Of a stretch of 57,717 bases of DNA, positions 26,652-36,651 are shown in pieces; within the stretch, counting starts at the first letter, position 1, and every line of letters starts with the position of its first letter. The position numbers and the translations under genes were made by a program. The stretch covers positions 1 through 57,717 of the forward strand of contig CAIYID010000004.1 of assembly GCA_903926205.1 (NCBI GenBank), given 5' to 3'. The notes below the pieces were generated by a model. That model searched no databases and was not told where the DNA came from. It saw only the letters and a list, made by a program, of their open reading frames with translations. Source of the stretch: an uncultured Bdellovibrionales bacterium (GTDB taxonomy: Bacteria; Bdellovibrionota; Bdellovibrionia; Bdellovibrionales; Bdellovibrionaceae).

Positions 26652-27352
26652 AATCGATTTTATTGGTTGAGGACGATGAATCCTTGGGTGAAACCTTAAC
26701 AGCTCGTTTGAAGAAAAATTATCAAGTGAATTGGGCGCAGTCAGTGACGGAAGCCTTGTCACTTTTTCGTTCAGAGAAAAAATTTGATCTTGTGTTGTTA
26801 GATGTGGGTTTGCCAGATGGAACGGGTTTTGATTTAGCAGAATCAATTCGTAAAACATCTAAAGTACAATTTGTTTTTTTGACAGCCCAGTCTGATGCAG
26901 AGTCTCGACTGCGAGGCTTTGAAATTGGAGCAGAAGAATTCATTCCAAAGCCCTTTCATTTAAAAGAGCTGTTGCTTCGGATAGATCATATTTTTCAAGT
27001 TCATGAACCCAAACTGGCGAAATTAGTTTTGAAGGATTGTGTGGTGGATTTTGAGGAATTGTCCATTCAGCGAATCACAAAGGGCATTGCTGAAAAGGTG
27101 GAGTATCCAGCACCTAACGAGATTAAATTACTGAAGTTTTTGGTTGATAAGTCTCCTCAAGTTGTGAGTCGAGACGAAATCATGGATGCGATTTGGGGAG
27201 TGGATAAATATCCGAGTCAGCGGTCCATCGACAATATTATTTTGCATTTACGGCATTTGTTGGGCGAAGACGGCGAAAGTCACATTCGTTCCGTGCGCGG
27301 TGTGGGTTATCAATGGGTAAAAAATGTGAATGAAAAAGGTGGTGAAAAATGA
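26648..27352 (+). CDS. OmpR/PhoB-family response regulator of the haem operon
   Basis: A 234-residue regulator. The receiver has acidic E8-D10, phosphoacceptor D52 in LLDVGLPDG and lysine in PKPFHL. The C-terminal winged helix includes SQRSIDNIILHLRHLL and VRGVGYQW. ATGA overlaps join it to the kinase gene before and hemE after, so it is inseparable from the haem genes. It is the obvious candidate to bind the 11-bp tandem repeats between hemB and hemA, giving an autoregulated pathway. Confidence 0.92.
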   Translation: MKSILLVEDDESLGETLTARLKKNYQVNWAQSVTEALSLFRSEKKFDLVLLDVGLPDGTGFDLAESIRKTSKVQFVFLTAQSDAESRLRGFEIGAEEFIPKPFHLKELLLRIDHIFQVHEPKLAKLVLKDCVVDFEELSIQRITKGIAEKVEYPAPNEIKLLKFLVDKSPQVVSRDEIMDAIWGVDKYPSQRSIDNIILHLRHLLGEDGESHIRSVRGVGYQWVKNVNEKGGEK

Positions 27353-28368
27353 ATCAAAATTTTCAAAATGCAATTCAACGAGTGAGTCAAAAAACGCCGC
27401 CGATTTGGTTTATGCGCCAAGCAGGACGGTATCATGCTCATTATCAAAATTTGCGAAAACAACATTCCTTTGAAGACTTGTGTAAAGTGCCAGAGCTTGC
27501 TGCAGAAGTCGCTCGCGGCCCAGTGGCAGATTTTGATTTTGATGTGGCAATTCTATTCAGTGATATCCTTTTTCCTTTGGAGGGATTAGGTACAGGTTTA
27601 AAATACACGGATCACGGACCGGAGTTATCAAGTCACTTGACGTCGCAAAATATTGGAAATTTGAAAGCTCCGCAAGAAGCCATCAGTTTTATGAAATTTC
27701 AAGGCGAAGCCATGAAGCTCACAAGGAAAGTGCTCCCTGCAAATAAAAGTTTGATTGGTTTTGTTGGAGGTCTCTGGACTTTATTCGTTTATGCCGTGGA
27801 AGGTTCCCATTCAGGAACTTTGATTAAGTCGAAGCAAGATCCCAAACTCTTTCATCAATTCATGGAGATTTTATTGCCGGTGATGAAAGCAAATATTCGA
27901 AATCAACTCGAGTCGGGCGCAGAGTTAGTGATGATTTTTGACACCGCAGCTGGGGAAGTGAGCTCTGACTTTTTTAAAGCAGAGATCTCTAACTATAACG
28001 TGCAATTATCGAAAGAATTCCCACAGCAACTGGGATATTATTCCCGCAGCACCCAACCAGATTTCTTTTCAGAAGACATGCTGAATGCTCCATGGGTGGG
28101 AATGGGTTTTGATCATCGTTGGAATTTGTCCACGGCCTTTAAGATGAATAAGACCGGTTTTGTTCAAGGAAATTTTGACCAAAGTTTATTTTTTCAAGAA
28201 GAATTGCAATTCAAAGCGACCGTGGAAAAATATCTTCAAAATGTAAAATCAATATCAAGTGAGGCTCGGAAATCCTGGGTCTGTGCTTTGGGTCATGGAG
28301 TTTTGCCTAAAACTCCTGAAGAAAATGTTCGTTATTTTGTGCGCCGTGCGCGCGAGGTCTTTTCATGA
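27349..28368 (+). CDS. hemE: Uroporphyrinogen decarboxylase
   Basis: A 339-residue enzyme that decarboxylates uroporphyrinogen III to coproporphyrinogen III. The signature PIWFMRQAGRYHAHY near residue 20, the DFDVAILFSDIL segment carrying the catalytic aspartate, GFVGGLWTLFVY and a final CALGHGVLPKTPEENV all match the family. It starts within the regulator stop codon (ATGA) and overlaps hemN the same way. Confidence 0.96.
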   Translation: MNQNFQNAIQRVSQKTPPIWFMRQAGRYHAHYQNLRKQHSFEDLCKVPELAAEVARGPVADFDFDVAILFSDILFPLEGLGTGLKYTDHGPELSSHLTSQNIGNLKAPQEAISFMKFQGEAMKLTRKVLPANKSLIGFVGGLWTLFVYAVEGSHSGTLIKSKQDPKLFHQFMEILLPVMKANIRNQLESGAELVMIFDTAAGEVSSDFFKAEISNYNVQLSKEFPQQLGYYSRSTQPDFFSEDMLNAPWVGMGFDHRWNLSTAFKMNKTGFVQGNFDQSLFFQEELQFKATVEKYLQNVKSISSEARKSWVCALGHGVLPKTPEENVRYFVRRAREVFS

Positions 28369-29717
28369 AAAACATGACAAAAATTTTAGCTAAATATGAT
28401 GTTCCAGTTCCTCGATACACGAGTTATCCCACGGTGCCTTATTGGACGGACTCTCCGACTCAAGAGCAATGGGTTCAGCATTTGAGAAGTCATCTTGGTC
28501 CCAATAAAGCCTGGTCGATGTATATTCACATCCCTTTTTGTGAAACGCTTTGCACCTTTTGCGGCTGCAATAATATCATCACAAAGGATCACAAAAAAGA
28601 AACAGCCTATGTTGATCTGGTCAATAAGGAGTGGGCACTCTATCAAGATTTAGTGCCAGAATTACGAAAAAGTTCTTTTCGACATATTCACTTAGGTGGT
28701 GGCAGTCCGACTTTCTTAACTCCGCCCTCATTACGTCAGTTATTAGAACCTATTTTTGCCAACGTGATCCGGGATGATAAAAACTTCGAAGCATCTGTGG
28801 AAGTTGATCCTCGAAGAACAAATAAAGAGCATTTACAAACTTTGAGAGAAATTGGCTTCAATCGAGTGAGCATGGGGATTCAGGATTTTAATCCTGAGGT
28901 GCAGCGACTTGTAAATCGTCATCAGCCATATGAAATCACGGCAAACCTCACTGAAGAAGCAAGAAAGCTTGGTTATGAATCTGTGAATTTTGACTTGATT
29001 TACGGCTTAGCGAAGCAGACTCCAGAAGGGATCACGGACTCAGTTAAAAAAACTTTGCAACTTCGTCCTGATCGGATTGCTTTGTACAGTTTTGCTTTGG
29101 TTCCTTGGATCAAACCAGCGCAACGTTTATTTAAAGATGAGGATCTGCCAAAGGCTTCAGAAAAACGTGATTTATACGAGATTGCTAGGGAGCAGTTGCT
29201 TTCAGGTGGTTATATTGAAGTCGGAATGGATCATTTTGCTTTGCCGACAGATAATTTGGCAATAGCGCTGAATAATCATCAATTGCATAGAAATTTTATG
29301 GGTTACACAGATCAAAGAACTGAAGTGATGTTAGGTCTTGGTGTGAGCAGTATCGCAGAGACTCCGGATAGTTTTCATCAAAATGAAAAACTTTTACCCA
29401 AATATGAAGCTGCGTTAAAGGCCGGCAAATTGCCTGGACTTCGAGGTCATATTCATAATCAAGAAGACAAAAACCGTCGCCGACAAATTCTGAAATTAAT
29501 GACCGAGTTCGAAGTTGAGTTTGAGTCTTTAGAACAAAGTCTGCTTGCAAAAGAATTCTTAGCAGAGATGGTCAATGATGGCTTAGTGGAGCTAACGGAG
29601 AAGAGTGTTAAGATCACTGCCGCCGGTCGCCCCTTTTTAAGAAATGCTTGCTTGTTTTTTGATGAACGTTTGAAGCGGAAACAACCAGACGCTAGAATTT
29701 TTTCGCAGTCGATATGA
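28365..29717 (+). CDS. hemN: Oxygen-independent coproporphyrinogen III oxidase
   Basis: A 450-residue radical-SAM enzyme converting coproporphyrinogen III to protoporphyrinogen IX without oxygen. The iron-sulphur motif is C59-x3-C63-x2-C66-G-C68 in FCETLCTFCGC; the C68 extension is typical of true HemN. YTSYPTVPYW and HLGGGSPTFL (glycine-rich SAM motif) are also present, as is the C-terminal HemN domain. No oxygen-dependent hemF is seen, so the window supports haem synthesis at low oxygen. It is ATGA-coupled on both sides. Confidence 0.95.
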   Translation: MKNMTKILAKYDVPVPRYTSYPTVPYWTDSPTQEQWVQHLRSHLGPNKAWSMYIHIPFCETLCTFCGCNNIITKDHKKETAYVDLVNKEWALYQDLVPELRKSSFRHIHLGGGSPTFLTPPSLRQLLEPIFANVIRDDKNFEASVEVDPRRTNKEHLQTLREIGFNRVSMGIQDFNPEVQRLVNRHQPYEITANLTEEARKLGYESVNFDLIYGLAKQTPEGITDSVKKTLQLRPDRIALYSFALVPWIKPAQRLFKDEDLPKASEKRDLYEIAREQLLSGGYIEVGMDHFALPTDNLAIALNNHQLHRNFMGYTDQRTEVMLGLGVSSIAETPDSFHQNEKLLPKYEAALKAGKLPGLRGHIHNQEDKNRRRQILKLMTEFEVEFESLEQSLLAKEFLAEMVNDGLVELTEKSVKITAAGRPFLRNACLFFDERLKRKQPDARIFSQSI

Positions 29718-30931
29718 TGAAGCAAAAAATCAATGTTATCGGTGGCGGCTTTTCTGGAATGACTTTGGCTTGGCAACTCGCCAAGAAAGGTTTTCCCGTT
29801 GCACTTTACGAAAAACAAAATCGTTTGGGTGGAGTGATTCAAACGCGTTTAAATGACTTCGGACAAGCCGAATCGGCCGCCAATGGAATCATGCTCTCCG
29901 ATGATGTCCTAGAACTTTTTTCAGATATTGGTTTTTCACCCGTTTCAACGAAATCTGAATCAAATAAACGCTATATTTATCGAGACAAACCAAAACAGTG
30001 GCCCTTAAAAATATTTGAGAGTCTTTTTCTTTTAGTTCGTTTAGTTAAAGTTTTGATTTTCGGTAAAAAATCAATTGAACCACGCTCGCATCAAACAATT
30101 GCGGAATGGTCGAATCAACATTTCTCTTCAGCATTGACAGAGTTTTTATTGGCTCCAGCTCTTCAAGGGATTTATGCGGGCGATGCTCATAAAATGAGCG
30201 CAACGCTCATTCTTGGTCCTTTTTTTAAGAATAAGAAAAAACGCCAATCTAAACAAAAAGGGATGGTGAGCGGGGCTAATGGGATGGAAGAGTTAATCCA
30301 AAAACTCGCGGAGCGTTTGCAAGCGCTTGGTGTTTCCATTCACTTAGGGCAAGAGGTCAATTCTGATCAATTGTCAGGACCGTCGGTGATTTCGACTTCC
30401 GTGCGCGAGGCACAAGCGATGCTGAAAGAAAAAAATCCAGCAGTGAGTTCAAAGCTAGAGAAAATAGAAACAGCTCCAATTGTAACAGTGACGACTTACT
30501 GGAAATCATTCCCGCAAATTTATCGAGGTTTTGGAGTTTTATTACCGCAGGCGTATCAGTTCCAAACATTAGGAATCTTGATGAATTCTTTCATCTATCC
30601 TTTTCGCGATAAATTTTGCGCTGAAACTTATATTCTTGGCGGCCCTTTGCGCTCAAGTGTGATCGACTGGTCGGATGAAAAAGTACTTGAGAAAATTCAA
30701 GAGGAACGTTTCAAGATTTTAGGTGAAAAAACGGAATTAGTGTCTCAGGTGATCACTCGCTGGCCTGATGGCTTACCACAGTACAATGTTAGTTTGGAAA
30801 AGGTTTTAGCTAGTCTTGAATTGCCTGAAAATATTTTTTTACATGGAAATTATTTAGGACAAATTGGTTTGACGAAAATTTTGAGCAGATCCAAAGAGCT
30901 GGCGGAAGTTTTGGCTCTTAAATATCACTAA
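29714..30931 (+). CDS. hemY: FAD-dependent protoporphyrinogen oxidase
   Basis: A 405-residue flavoprotein oxidising protoporphyrinogen IX to protoporphyrin IX. The N-terminus has the dinucleotide-binding NVIGGGFSGMTLAWQLAKKG and YEKQNRLGG. The C-terminus has IFLHGNYLGQIGLTKIL, where the family usually has GNxxxGxGxxxC. It is somewhat short for HemY (about 460), so it is a compact member. It is coupled to hemN by an ATGA overlap and lies 19 bp from hemH. Placement between hemN and hemH supports the call; the symbol hemG is also used for this type. Confidence 0.88.
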   Translation: MMKQKINVIGGGFSGMTLAWQLAKKGFPVALYEKQNRLGGVIQTRLNDFGQAESAANGIMLSDDVLELFSDIGFSPVSTKSESNKRYIYRDKPKQWPLKIFESLFLLVRLVKVLIFGKKSIEPRSHQTIAEWSNQHFSSALTEFLLAPALQGIYAGDAHKMSATLILGPFFKNKKKRQSKQKGMVSGANGMEELIQKLAERLQALGVSIHLGQEVNSDQLSGPSVISTSVREAQAMLKEKNPAVSSKLEKIETAPIVTVTTYWKSFPQIYRGFGVLLPQAYQFQTLGILMNSFIYPFRDKFCAETYILGGPLRSSVIDWSDEKVLEKIQEERFKILGEKTELVSQVITRWPDGLPQYNVSLEKVLASLELPENIFLHGNYLGQIGLTKILSRSKELAEVLALKYH

Positions 30932-30950
30932 TGATGAGTCGAGGAGATTA

Positions 30951-31979
30951 ATGAGTAAAACCGGAGTTGTACTCGTTAACATTGGAAGTCCAGAGGCTCC
31001 AGAAGAAAAAGCTGTTGGAAATTATTTAAAAAAATTTTTGATGGATAAAAGAATCATCACCTTGCCTTTTTTCCTTCGCTGGTTTTTAGTTTATGTCATT
31101 ATTGTTCCTCGTCGTGCCATTGAATCGGCAAAAAATTATAAAAAGATCTGGTTAAAAGAGGAAAATAAATCCCCTTTGATTTTTCATAGCGACAAATTTG
31201 TAGCGCAACTGCAGGTAGAGCTTGGAAGTGATTTTGTGGTTCGAATGGCGATGCAGTATTCGTCCCCGGAGTTATCGAAGGTTTACGCGGAGCTACGACA
31301 GGCTTCTTGCGATCGAATATTGATAGCACCGATGTATCCTCAGTTTTCCGAGGCCACCACGGGTTCAGTGAGAGCGGCGGTGAGAAAACTCACAGAAAAA
31401 AATCTGGCAGCAACTTCGCTACAAAATAAAAAAATTGATATTCAAATAATTAGACCTTTTTATCAGGAGTTTGCCAAAGCTCAGGCTCAAGTGGCTTTAG
31501 AAAGTTTGAAAGGGAAGACTTTTGATCACTATTTGTTTTCCTTTCATGGCTTGCCAATAAGCCAAATCAAAAAAGATTCAAAATGTCAAATCGACGATTC
31601 ATGTTGTCTTCATGAACGATCTTGCCAGCGAAATTGTTACCGCGCTCAGTGTTTTAAGACGGCTGACCTGATCGCAGAACAACTGCACTTGTCTCGCGAT
31701 AAATACACTGTCAGTTTTCAATCTCGCTTAGGAAGAACAAAATGGATACCTCCCTACACCATCAATGTGCTGAAGGCATTACCGAGTCGAGGAATAAAAA
31801 AATTGGCGGTGCTATGTCCTTCTTTTGTTGTCGACTGTTTGGAAACGCTTGAAGAAATTGGAATGAGTGGAAAAGAAACCTTTCTCATCAATGGAGGCAC
31901 GGAGTTTGATTTGGTTCCATGCCCTAATGTAAGCACGAATTGGGTTCGAGATTTTGCAGAACTAATTAAATCTGTTTAA
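30951..31979 (+). CDS. hemH: Ferrochelatase with internal cysteine cluster
   Basis: A 342-residue ferrochelatase, which inserts ferrous iron into protoporphyrin IX. VLVNIGSPEAP opens the protein. The catalytic histidine lies in FSFHGLP and the acidic partner in CPSFVVDCLETLEEI. Between about 212 and 234 there are six cysteines (C212, C218, C219, C225, C229, C234), where ordinary ferrochelatases have KGDPY. Internal Cys segments of this kind bind a [2Fe-2S] cluster in the myxobacterial/Bdellovibrio type of ferrochelatase. GAGGAG precedes ATG 30951. Its last four bases overlap the end of the convergent mgtA gene. Confidence 0.95.
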   Translation: MSKTGVVLVNIGSPEAPEEKAVGNYLKKFLMDKRIITLPFFLRWFLVYVIIVPRRAIESAKNYKKIWLKEENKSPLIFHSDKFVAQLQVELGSDFVVRMAMQYSSPELSKVYAELRQASCDRILIAPMYPQFSEATTGSVRAAVRKLTEKNLAATSLQNKKIDIQIIRPFYQEFAKAQAQVALESLKGKTFDHYLFSFHGLPISQIKKDSKCQIDDSCCLHERSCQRNCYRAQCFKTADLIAEQLHLSRDKYTVSFQSRLGRTKWIPPYTINVLKALPSRGIKKLAVLCPSFVVDCLETLEEIGMSGKETFLINGGTEFDLVPCPNVSTNWVRDFAELIKSV

Positions 31980-34660
31980 AGCCAAGTGACAAATTTCTTG
32001 ATGTACCAGGTTTTCACAATTTGAGTAAGGACGCAGTACGCGAGGAGAATTCCCAAGAGCCATGGAAAGTAAGTCCAAGGAAGGCTGACCAGCCCAATCG
32101 TGTGTCCTGCCGGTGTGAAGGGTAATATAATTCCCGCGAGCATAACGAGCACCGTGGTAAAAAGCACAGGAGCCGTCGCACTGCTCTGGAAAAATGGAAT
32201 TTTCTGGGTGCGGATCATGTGCACGATCAGAGTCTGAGAGAGTAAACCTTCAATGAACCAAGCAGATTGAAAGATCGCCTGATGCTCTTGAGTGTTGGCT
32301 TTAAATACATACCACATCAGTAAAAAAGTAGCGATGTCGAAAATGGAACTGATGGGGCCAATAAACATCATAAAGCTAGCAATTCCAGAGGGCTCCCACT
32401 TCCGAGGCTTCACTAAAAATTCTTTGTCCATTGTGTCCCAGGGGATGGCTACTTGAGAAAAATCATAGAGCAGATTTTGAATTAATATATGAATCGACAG
32501 CATTGGTAAAAAGGGAATAAATGCGCTCGCAATCAGCACGCTAAATACGTTGCCGAAATTCGAGCTGGCCGTCATTTTGATGTATTTCACGATGTTGCCA
32601 TAAACTTCACGGCCTTTGATCACACCGGATTCAAGGACGAGAAGACTTTTTTCAAGCAAAATAATATCGGCAGACTCGCGGGCTATATCAGTGGCAGAGT
32701 CCACCGAAATTCCAACATCGGCTTGGCGAAGTGCTGGCGCATCGTTGATTCCATCGCCTAAGAATCCGACAGTGTGTCCTTTGTTTTGTAGTGATTTGAT
32801 GATCTGAGACTTTTGCATGGGTGTGAGCTTAGAAAAAACATTCGTTCTTTCCGCAATGTCAGCAATCTCTGAATCGGTTTTATTTTCAATGTCTTTTCCT
32901 TGAACCAAGTTGGTGATATTGAGGCCCACTTCTTTGCAAACACGTCGAGTGATAATCTCGTTATCACCGGTGAGAATTTTCACCTCGACGCCATTTTCAC
33001 GAAGAAGTTTTAGAGCTTCTGCCGCCGTTTCTTTTGGAGGATCTAGGAAGGCCATGATTCCCATTAAAATCAGTTGGGTTTCATGAGAGACAGAATAATT
33101 AAACTGATCGGGTGGGAGGACTTTGTAAGCAAGAGCCACGACTCGACAGCCGGCTTCATTTTTTTCTTGAACGAGATCCAAGACTTTTTGTCTGAGCTCT
33201 TCAGTCAGAGGAACAGTGGTGCGCTCCAATTCCACGCGATCGCAAACACTCAAAACCTCTTCCACGGCTCCTTTGCAGATCAAAGAATGACTGCCATCAC
33301 GTTTTTTTACAATAACCGTCATCCGGCGACGAACAAAATCAAAAGGAACCTCATCAATTTTTTCATAATGATTGGCTTGGGATTCATGAGCCATTTCGTA
33401 GTGATTTAGAATAGCGCGATCTAAGAGATTCTTTAAGCCGGTTTGGTGGTAGGAATTGAGATAACCGTACTTCAAAACTCGATGATCTTCCTTGCCCTCG
33501 ATATTGAGATGTTCTTCAAGGATAATGCGATCTTGAGTGAGTGTGCCTGTTTTGTCAGTACAGAGCACGTCCATCGCTCCTAAGTTTTGAATGGAATTCA
33601 AACTTTTTACGACAACTTTTTTCTTGGACATCATCACCGCACCTTTGGCGAGGTTGGCGGTGACAATCATCGGTAGCATCTCAGGTGTTAAGCCAACAGC
33701 GACGGCTATCGCAAAAAGAAAAGCCTCTTGCCAGTCGCCTTTCATCACCCCGTTAATAATGAAAACGACGGGAACCATCACAAACATAAAGCGAATTAAG
33801 AGCCAACTAACTTTATTCACGCCAATATCAAAAGCCGTGAGGCTGCGGTGACCAACGACACTCTTAGCAAGATTGCCAAAGAAAGTTTTATCACCGGTAG
33901 AAAGAACGACAGTGACGGCAGAACCGCTCAAGACGTTGGTGCCCAAAAAACATAAATTTGATCGTTCAAGGGCACTGGCGGTTGGCTGATGTTGGGATTG
34001 AGCGATTTTTTCGATGGGCATGGATTCACCCGTTAAGGCGGATTCACTGACAAACAAATCTTTTGAGCTCAAGAGTCTAACGTCTGCAGGAACCATGTCT
34101 CCGGCTGAAAGGTGAATGATATCCCCAGGCACAACGTCTTCAAAAACGATTTCCAATTTTTTTGACAAGAGCTGTTCACCTACGAGTTCTTGACGGGTCA
34201 CCGTCGCGGTGGTTTTAACCATGGCACGAAGCGCTTCAGCTTCATTGGATGAACGAAATTCTTGAAGAAAACGCATGACCACACTGACGATAATCATCAA
34301 AGAAACAACAATCGTTCCTTTCATGTCATCCGTGAAATAAGAAACTAATCCTAAAATGATCAAAACACCAATGAAAGGGTTTTTGAAATTCGCAAGAAGC
34401 ATAACCGTCCAATGACGTTTTTGTTCCTGCGCAATGATATTCTTGCCAAAATGCTCTTCATTTATTTCAATCTCTTCAGGTGTAAGCCCGGCGGCGCGAG
34501 ACTGGACTTGAGTGAGAACTTCATTGATAGAAAGATCTGAAATTTGAGCCAAGCGATGTAAAAGAGCGGAACTGGAATTTGATTTTTCCTGACGACGTCC
34601 CATTTGTTGCACGCCAGAGCGATTCACAATTTTAGTCCAGACTTCTCGAAATGAACTCAT
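31976..34660 (-). CDS. mgtA: Magnesium-transporting P-type ATPase
   Basis: An 894-residue P3B-type ATPase that imports Mg2+. It has an N-terminal cation-ATPase domain, the TGES phosphatase loop, the phosphorylation motif DKTGTLT, GDGINDAPALRQADVG, and about ten membrane segments. The C-terminal SIHILIQNLLYDFSQVAIPWD is characteristic of MgtA/MgtB rather than Ca2+ or Na+ pumps. GGGAGGA precedes ATG 34660. It is divergent from the cNMP-binding gene. I looked for an M-box or similar Mg2+ riboswitch in the upstream 190 bp and could not support one. Mg2+ supply is relevant to the Asp-type HemB, but no regulatory link is shown. Confidence 0.93.
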   Translation of the reverse strand: MSSFREVWTKIVNRSGVQQMGRRQEKSNSSSALLHRLAQISDLSINEVLTQVQSRAAGLTPEEIEINEEHFGKNIIAQEQKRHWTVMLLANFKNPFIGVLIILGLVSYFTDDMKGTIVVSLMIIVSVVMRFLQEFRSSNEAEALRAMVKTTATVTRQELVGEQLLSKKLEIVFEDVVPGDIIHLSAGDMVPADVRLLSSKDLFVSESALTGESMPIEKIAQSQHQPTASALERSNLCFLGTNVLSGSAVTVVLSTGDKTFFGNLAKSVVGHRSLTAFDIGVNKVSWLLIRFMFVMVPVVFIINGVMKGDWQEAFLFAIAVAVGLTPEMLPMIVTANLAKGAVMMSKKKVVVKSLNSIQNLGAMDVLCTDKTGTLTQDRIILEEHLNIEGKEDHRVLKYGYLNSYHQTGLKNLLDRAILNHYEMAHESQANHYEKIDEVPFDFVRRRMTVIVKKRDGSHSLICKGAVEEVLSVCDRVELERTTVPLTEELRQKVLDLVQEKNEAGCRVVALAYKVLPPDQFNYSVSHETQLILMGIMAFLDPPKETAAEALKLLRENGVEVKILTGDNEIITRRVCKEVGLNITNLVQGKDIENKTDSEIADIAERTNVFSKLTPMQKSQIIKSLQNKGHTVGFLGDGINDAPALRQADVGISVDSATDIARESADIILLEKSLLVLESGVIKGREVYGNIVKYIKMTASSNFGNVFSVLIASAFIPFLPMLSIHILIQNLLYDFSQVAIPWDTMDKEFLVKPRKWEPSGIASFMMFIGPISSIFDIATFLLMWYVFKANTQEHQAIFQSAWFIEGLLSQTLIVHMIRTQKIPFFQSSATAPVLFTTVLVMLAGIILPFTPAGHTIGLVSLPWTYFPWLLGILLAYCVLTQIVKTWYIKKFVTWL

Positions 34661-34854
34661 GGTGTCCTCCCTGTTGAAACAACTGGCTGTAGGGACTTAG
34701 GGAAACATCGGGTTTTTTAACAAAAACTGAAGGGATTTTCTAGCCTCAGGTCCAATAAAACGCAACTAATTATCTAACTAATTAAACACCGACCAGAGTC
34801 TAACTTTAATGACTCACTTTGCCTATTTGATCCATTACGTTGAAAATCGAAATC

Positions 34855-36642
34855 ATGAGTGAGAATAGACATCCCACTGAGATTGCCAAAGAATTTCGCG
34901 GTTATCCATTTTTTAATGGATTTTCTGAAGAGCTTTTACTTCAGGTTTGCACGATGACTCACTGGAGACAGTTTTCTGAGGGTGAGTTCATTCTTGAACA
35001 AGGGACGATCAACGGATCGCTCTATTTTCTCGCTAAAGGGGAAGTTGAAATTATTGTTGATGGAGAGTTGGTGACTCGCCTAACGAATCGCGGAGAAGTG
35101 TTAGGTGAAATGAGTATCATTAGCCAGCAGCCGACGTCCGCAGGAATAAGAGCGGCGGCACAAGTTGAGTGTTATGTGATTGATTCTAAGGATTTTGAAC
35201 TGGTTTCACCTAAAGATCGAACTCAATTTCAATTTTTGATTTATAAAATCTATTCGAGTATTTTGACAGAGCGACTACGTTCGACAAATTTTAAAGCAAG
35301 ACAAGCCGAAATTGCTAATCGAGACATGGTCAGCGCACAGTTGGAATTGCAGAACACTAATTCGAGCCTAGCACAAAAGGTGATAGATCGAACTCTTGAA
35401 TTGAGCTTCAAGGCGCAACAATTGGAAGAGTCTCATTTGATATTAGAAAATCAAAATGCGGCTTTGACGGCAGGCTTCAAAAAACTGACTGATCAAGCTC
35501 AGATGCGAGATATCACGATTTCTAAAATGAAGAATTTAGACCAGACCTACCTTCAGCCATTGCATAAAACCCTCTTCAATATTCAAAGTGAGTTAACGAA
35601 AAGTGAACACTCAACAAATATAAATATTGCCTTACAGGAAGTTCAAGGAATTAGTGAGCAAATTCGATCCTTGTTGGAATTCTTTCAGTCAGAAAAAGCG
35701 ATGGAAGATCGAAAAGTTTTGTTGGTTGATCCAGATAAAAAACAGCAGTTGGTTGCAAAGATGGCACTTGGTGGGACAGGCGTGAACCTGGATATTACAG
35801 GTGATCTTGAATCAGCAAAAAACGCCTTATCCAATGAGAGTTATGATCTCATTTTTTGTGATATGGAGATGTCAGACTTTATGCAAATGACCCATGATCG
35901 TGGGGTAAAGGCTCCCATTGGAGCTTTTACAGATGGAAATTTGTTTTCCTATTTGAAAAAGTTGCAAGACCTTCCTTTCATTAACTATGTTGTGAGCCGT
36001 GATGTGAACGATCGAAGTTTGACGACCAAGACGATTTTGACCACCATCAATAAAATTTTAAATAATGATTTTTTTGGTTTGGAAAAATATCTCACTTGGG
36101 GAGTTGATGTTCACGAAGCAAAAGTCTACAAAAGTTCCGAACGTGCGGATCAAATTCAGAAAATGCAAGAGGCCTTTAAAAAAATTGGAGTTCGAAGTTC
36201 ATTATTGAGTCGGTGTGGTTTGGTGGCAGAAGAAATGTTGATGAATGCAATTTACGATGCCCCTGTTGATTCAAAGGGAAAAGCTTTGTTTAATCATTTG
36301 CCGCGCACCGAATTAATTGAATTGAAGCCTGATCAAGCCGCATTATTACGCTATGCTTGTGATGGAAATATGATAGCAATTTCTGTTTCCGATACTTTTG
36401 GCGGCTTACAGAAGAAAAATATTTTTGAGTATTTAGAAAGTTGCTATCAAGGACAAGCTGGATCTTTAAATCAAGGGAAGGGTGGCGCGGGTAGAGGCTT
36501 GCATCAAATCATTGAAACATCGAGCTTAACTATTTTCAATGTGCAAAACAAAATTCGCACCGAAGTAATATGTTTGATCAACACAGATCCTGGTGATAAA
36601 CATGATTCTTCAAGACCCAATTTTCATTATTTTTATTTTTAG
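34855..36642 (+). CDS. Sensor protein: cNMP-binding, coiled coil, degenerate receiver, ATPase-like domain
   Basis: About 595 residues, no membrane segments. Residues 15-135 form a cyclic-nucleotide-binding domain (FILEQGTINGSLYFLAKGEVEII, GEVLGEMSIISQQPTSAGIRA). A coiled coil spans about 150-230. A receiver-like domain (about 290-410) keeps VDPD and CDMEM but lacks the conserved lysine-proline, so it is probably not phosphorylated normally. The C-terminus resembles a GHKL/HATPase_c_2 domain (EEMLMNAIYDAP, GKGGAGRGLHQII), as in RsbW-type serine kinases. The start is ATG 34855 or TTG 34840; neither has a clear ribosome site. It lies 9 bp before the CBS-PAS gene, so the two are likely one operon. 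Confidence 0.8.
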   Translation: MSENRHPTEIAKEFRGYPFFNGFSEELLLQVCTMTHWRQFSEGEFILEQGTINGSLYFLAKGEVEIIVDGELVTRLTNRGEVLGEMSIISQQPTSAGIRAAAQVECYVIDSKDFELVSPKDRTQFQFLIYKIYSSILTERLRSTNFKARQAEIANRDMVSAQLELQNTNSSLAQKVIDRTLELSFKAQQLEESHLILENQNAALTAGFKKLTDQAQMRDITISKMKNLDQTYLQPLHKTLFNIQSELTKSEHSTNINIALQEVQGISEQIRSLLEFFQSEKAMEDRKVLLVDPDKKQQLVAKMALGGTGVNLDITGDLESAKNALSNESYDLIFCDMEMSDFMQMTHDRGVKAPIGAFTDGNLFSYLKKLQDLPFINYVVSRDVNDRSLTTKTILTTINKILNNDFFGLEKYLTWGVDVHEAKVYKSSERADQIQKMQEAFKKIGVRSSLLSRCGLVAEEMLMNAIYDAPVDSKGKALFNHLPRTELIELKPDQAALLRYACDGNMIAISVSDTFGGLQKKNIFEYLESCYQGQAGSLNQGKGGAGRGLHQIIETSSLTIFNVQNKIRTEVICLINTDPGDKHDSSRPNFHYFYF

Positions 36643-36651
36643 GAGTGAATC

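Noticed and set aside
34661-34854. Mg2+ riboswitch (M-box) ahead of mgtA
   Set aside because: The leader is short and I could not find the conserved M-box core or a matching terminator helix on the minus strand.
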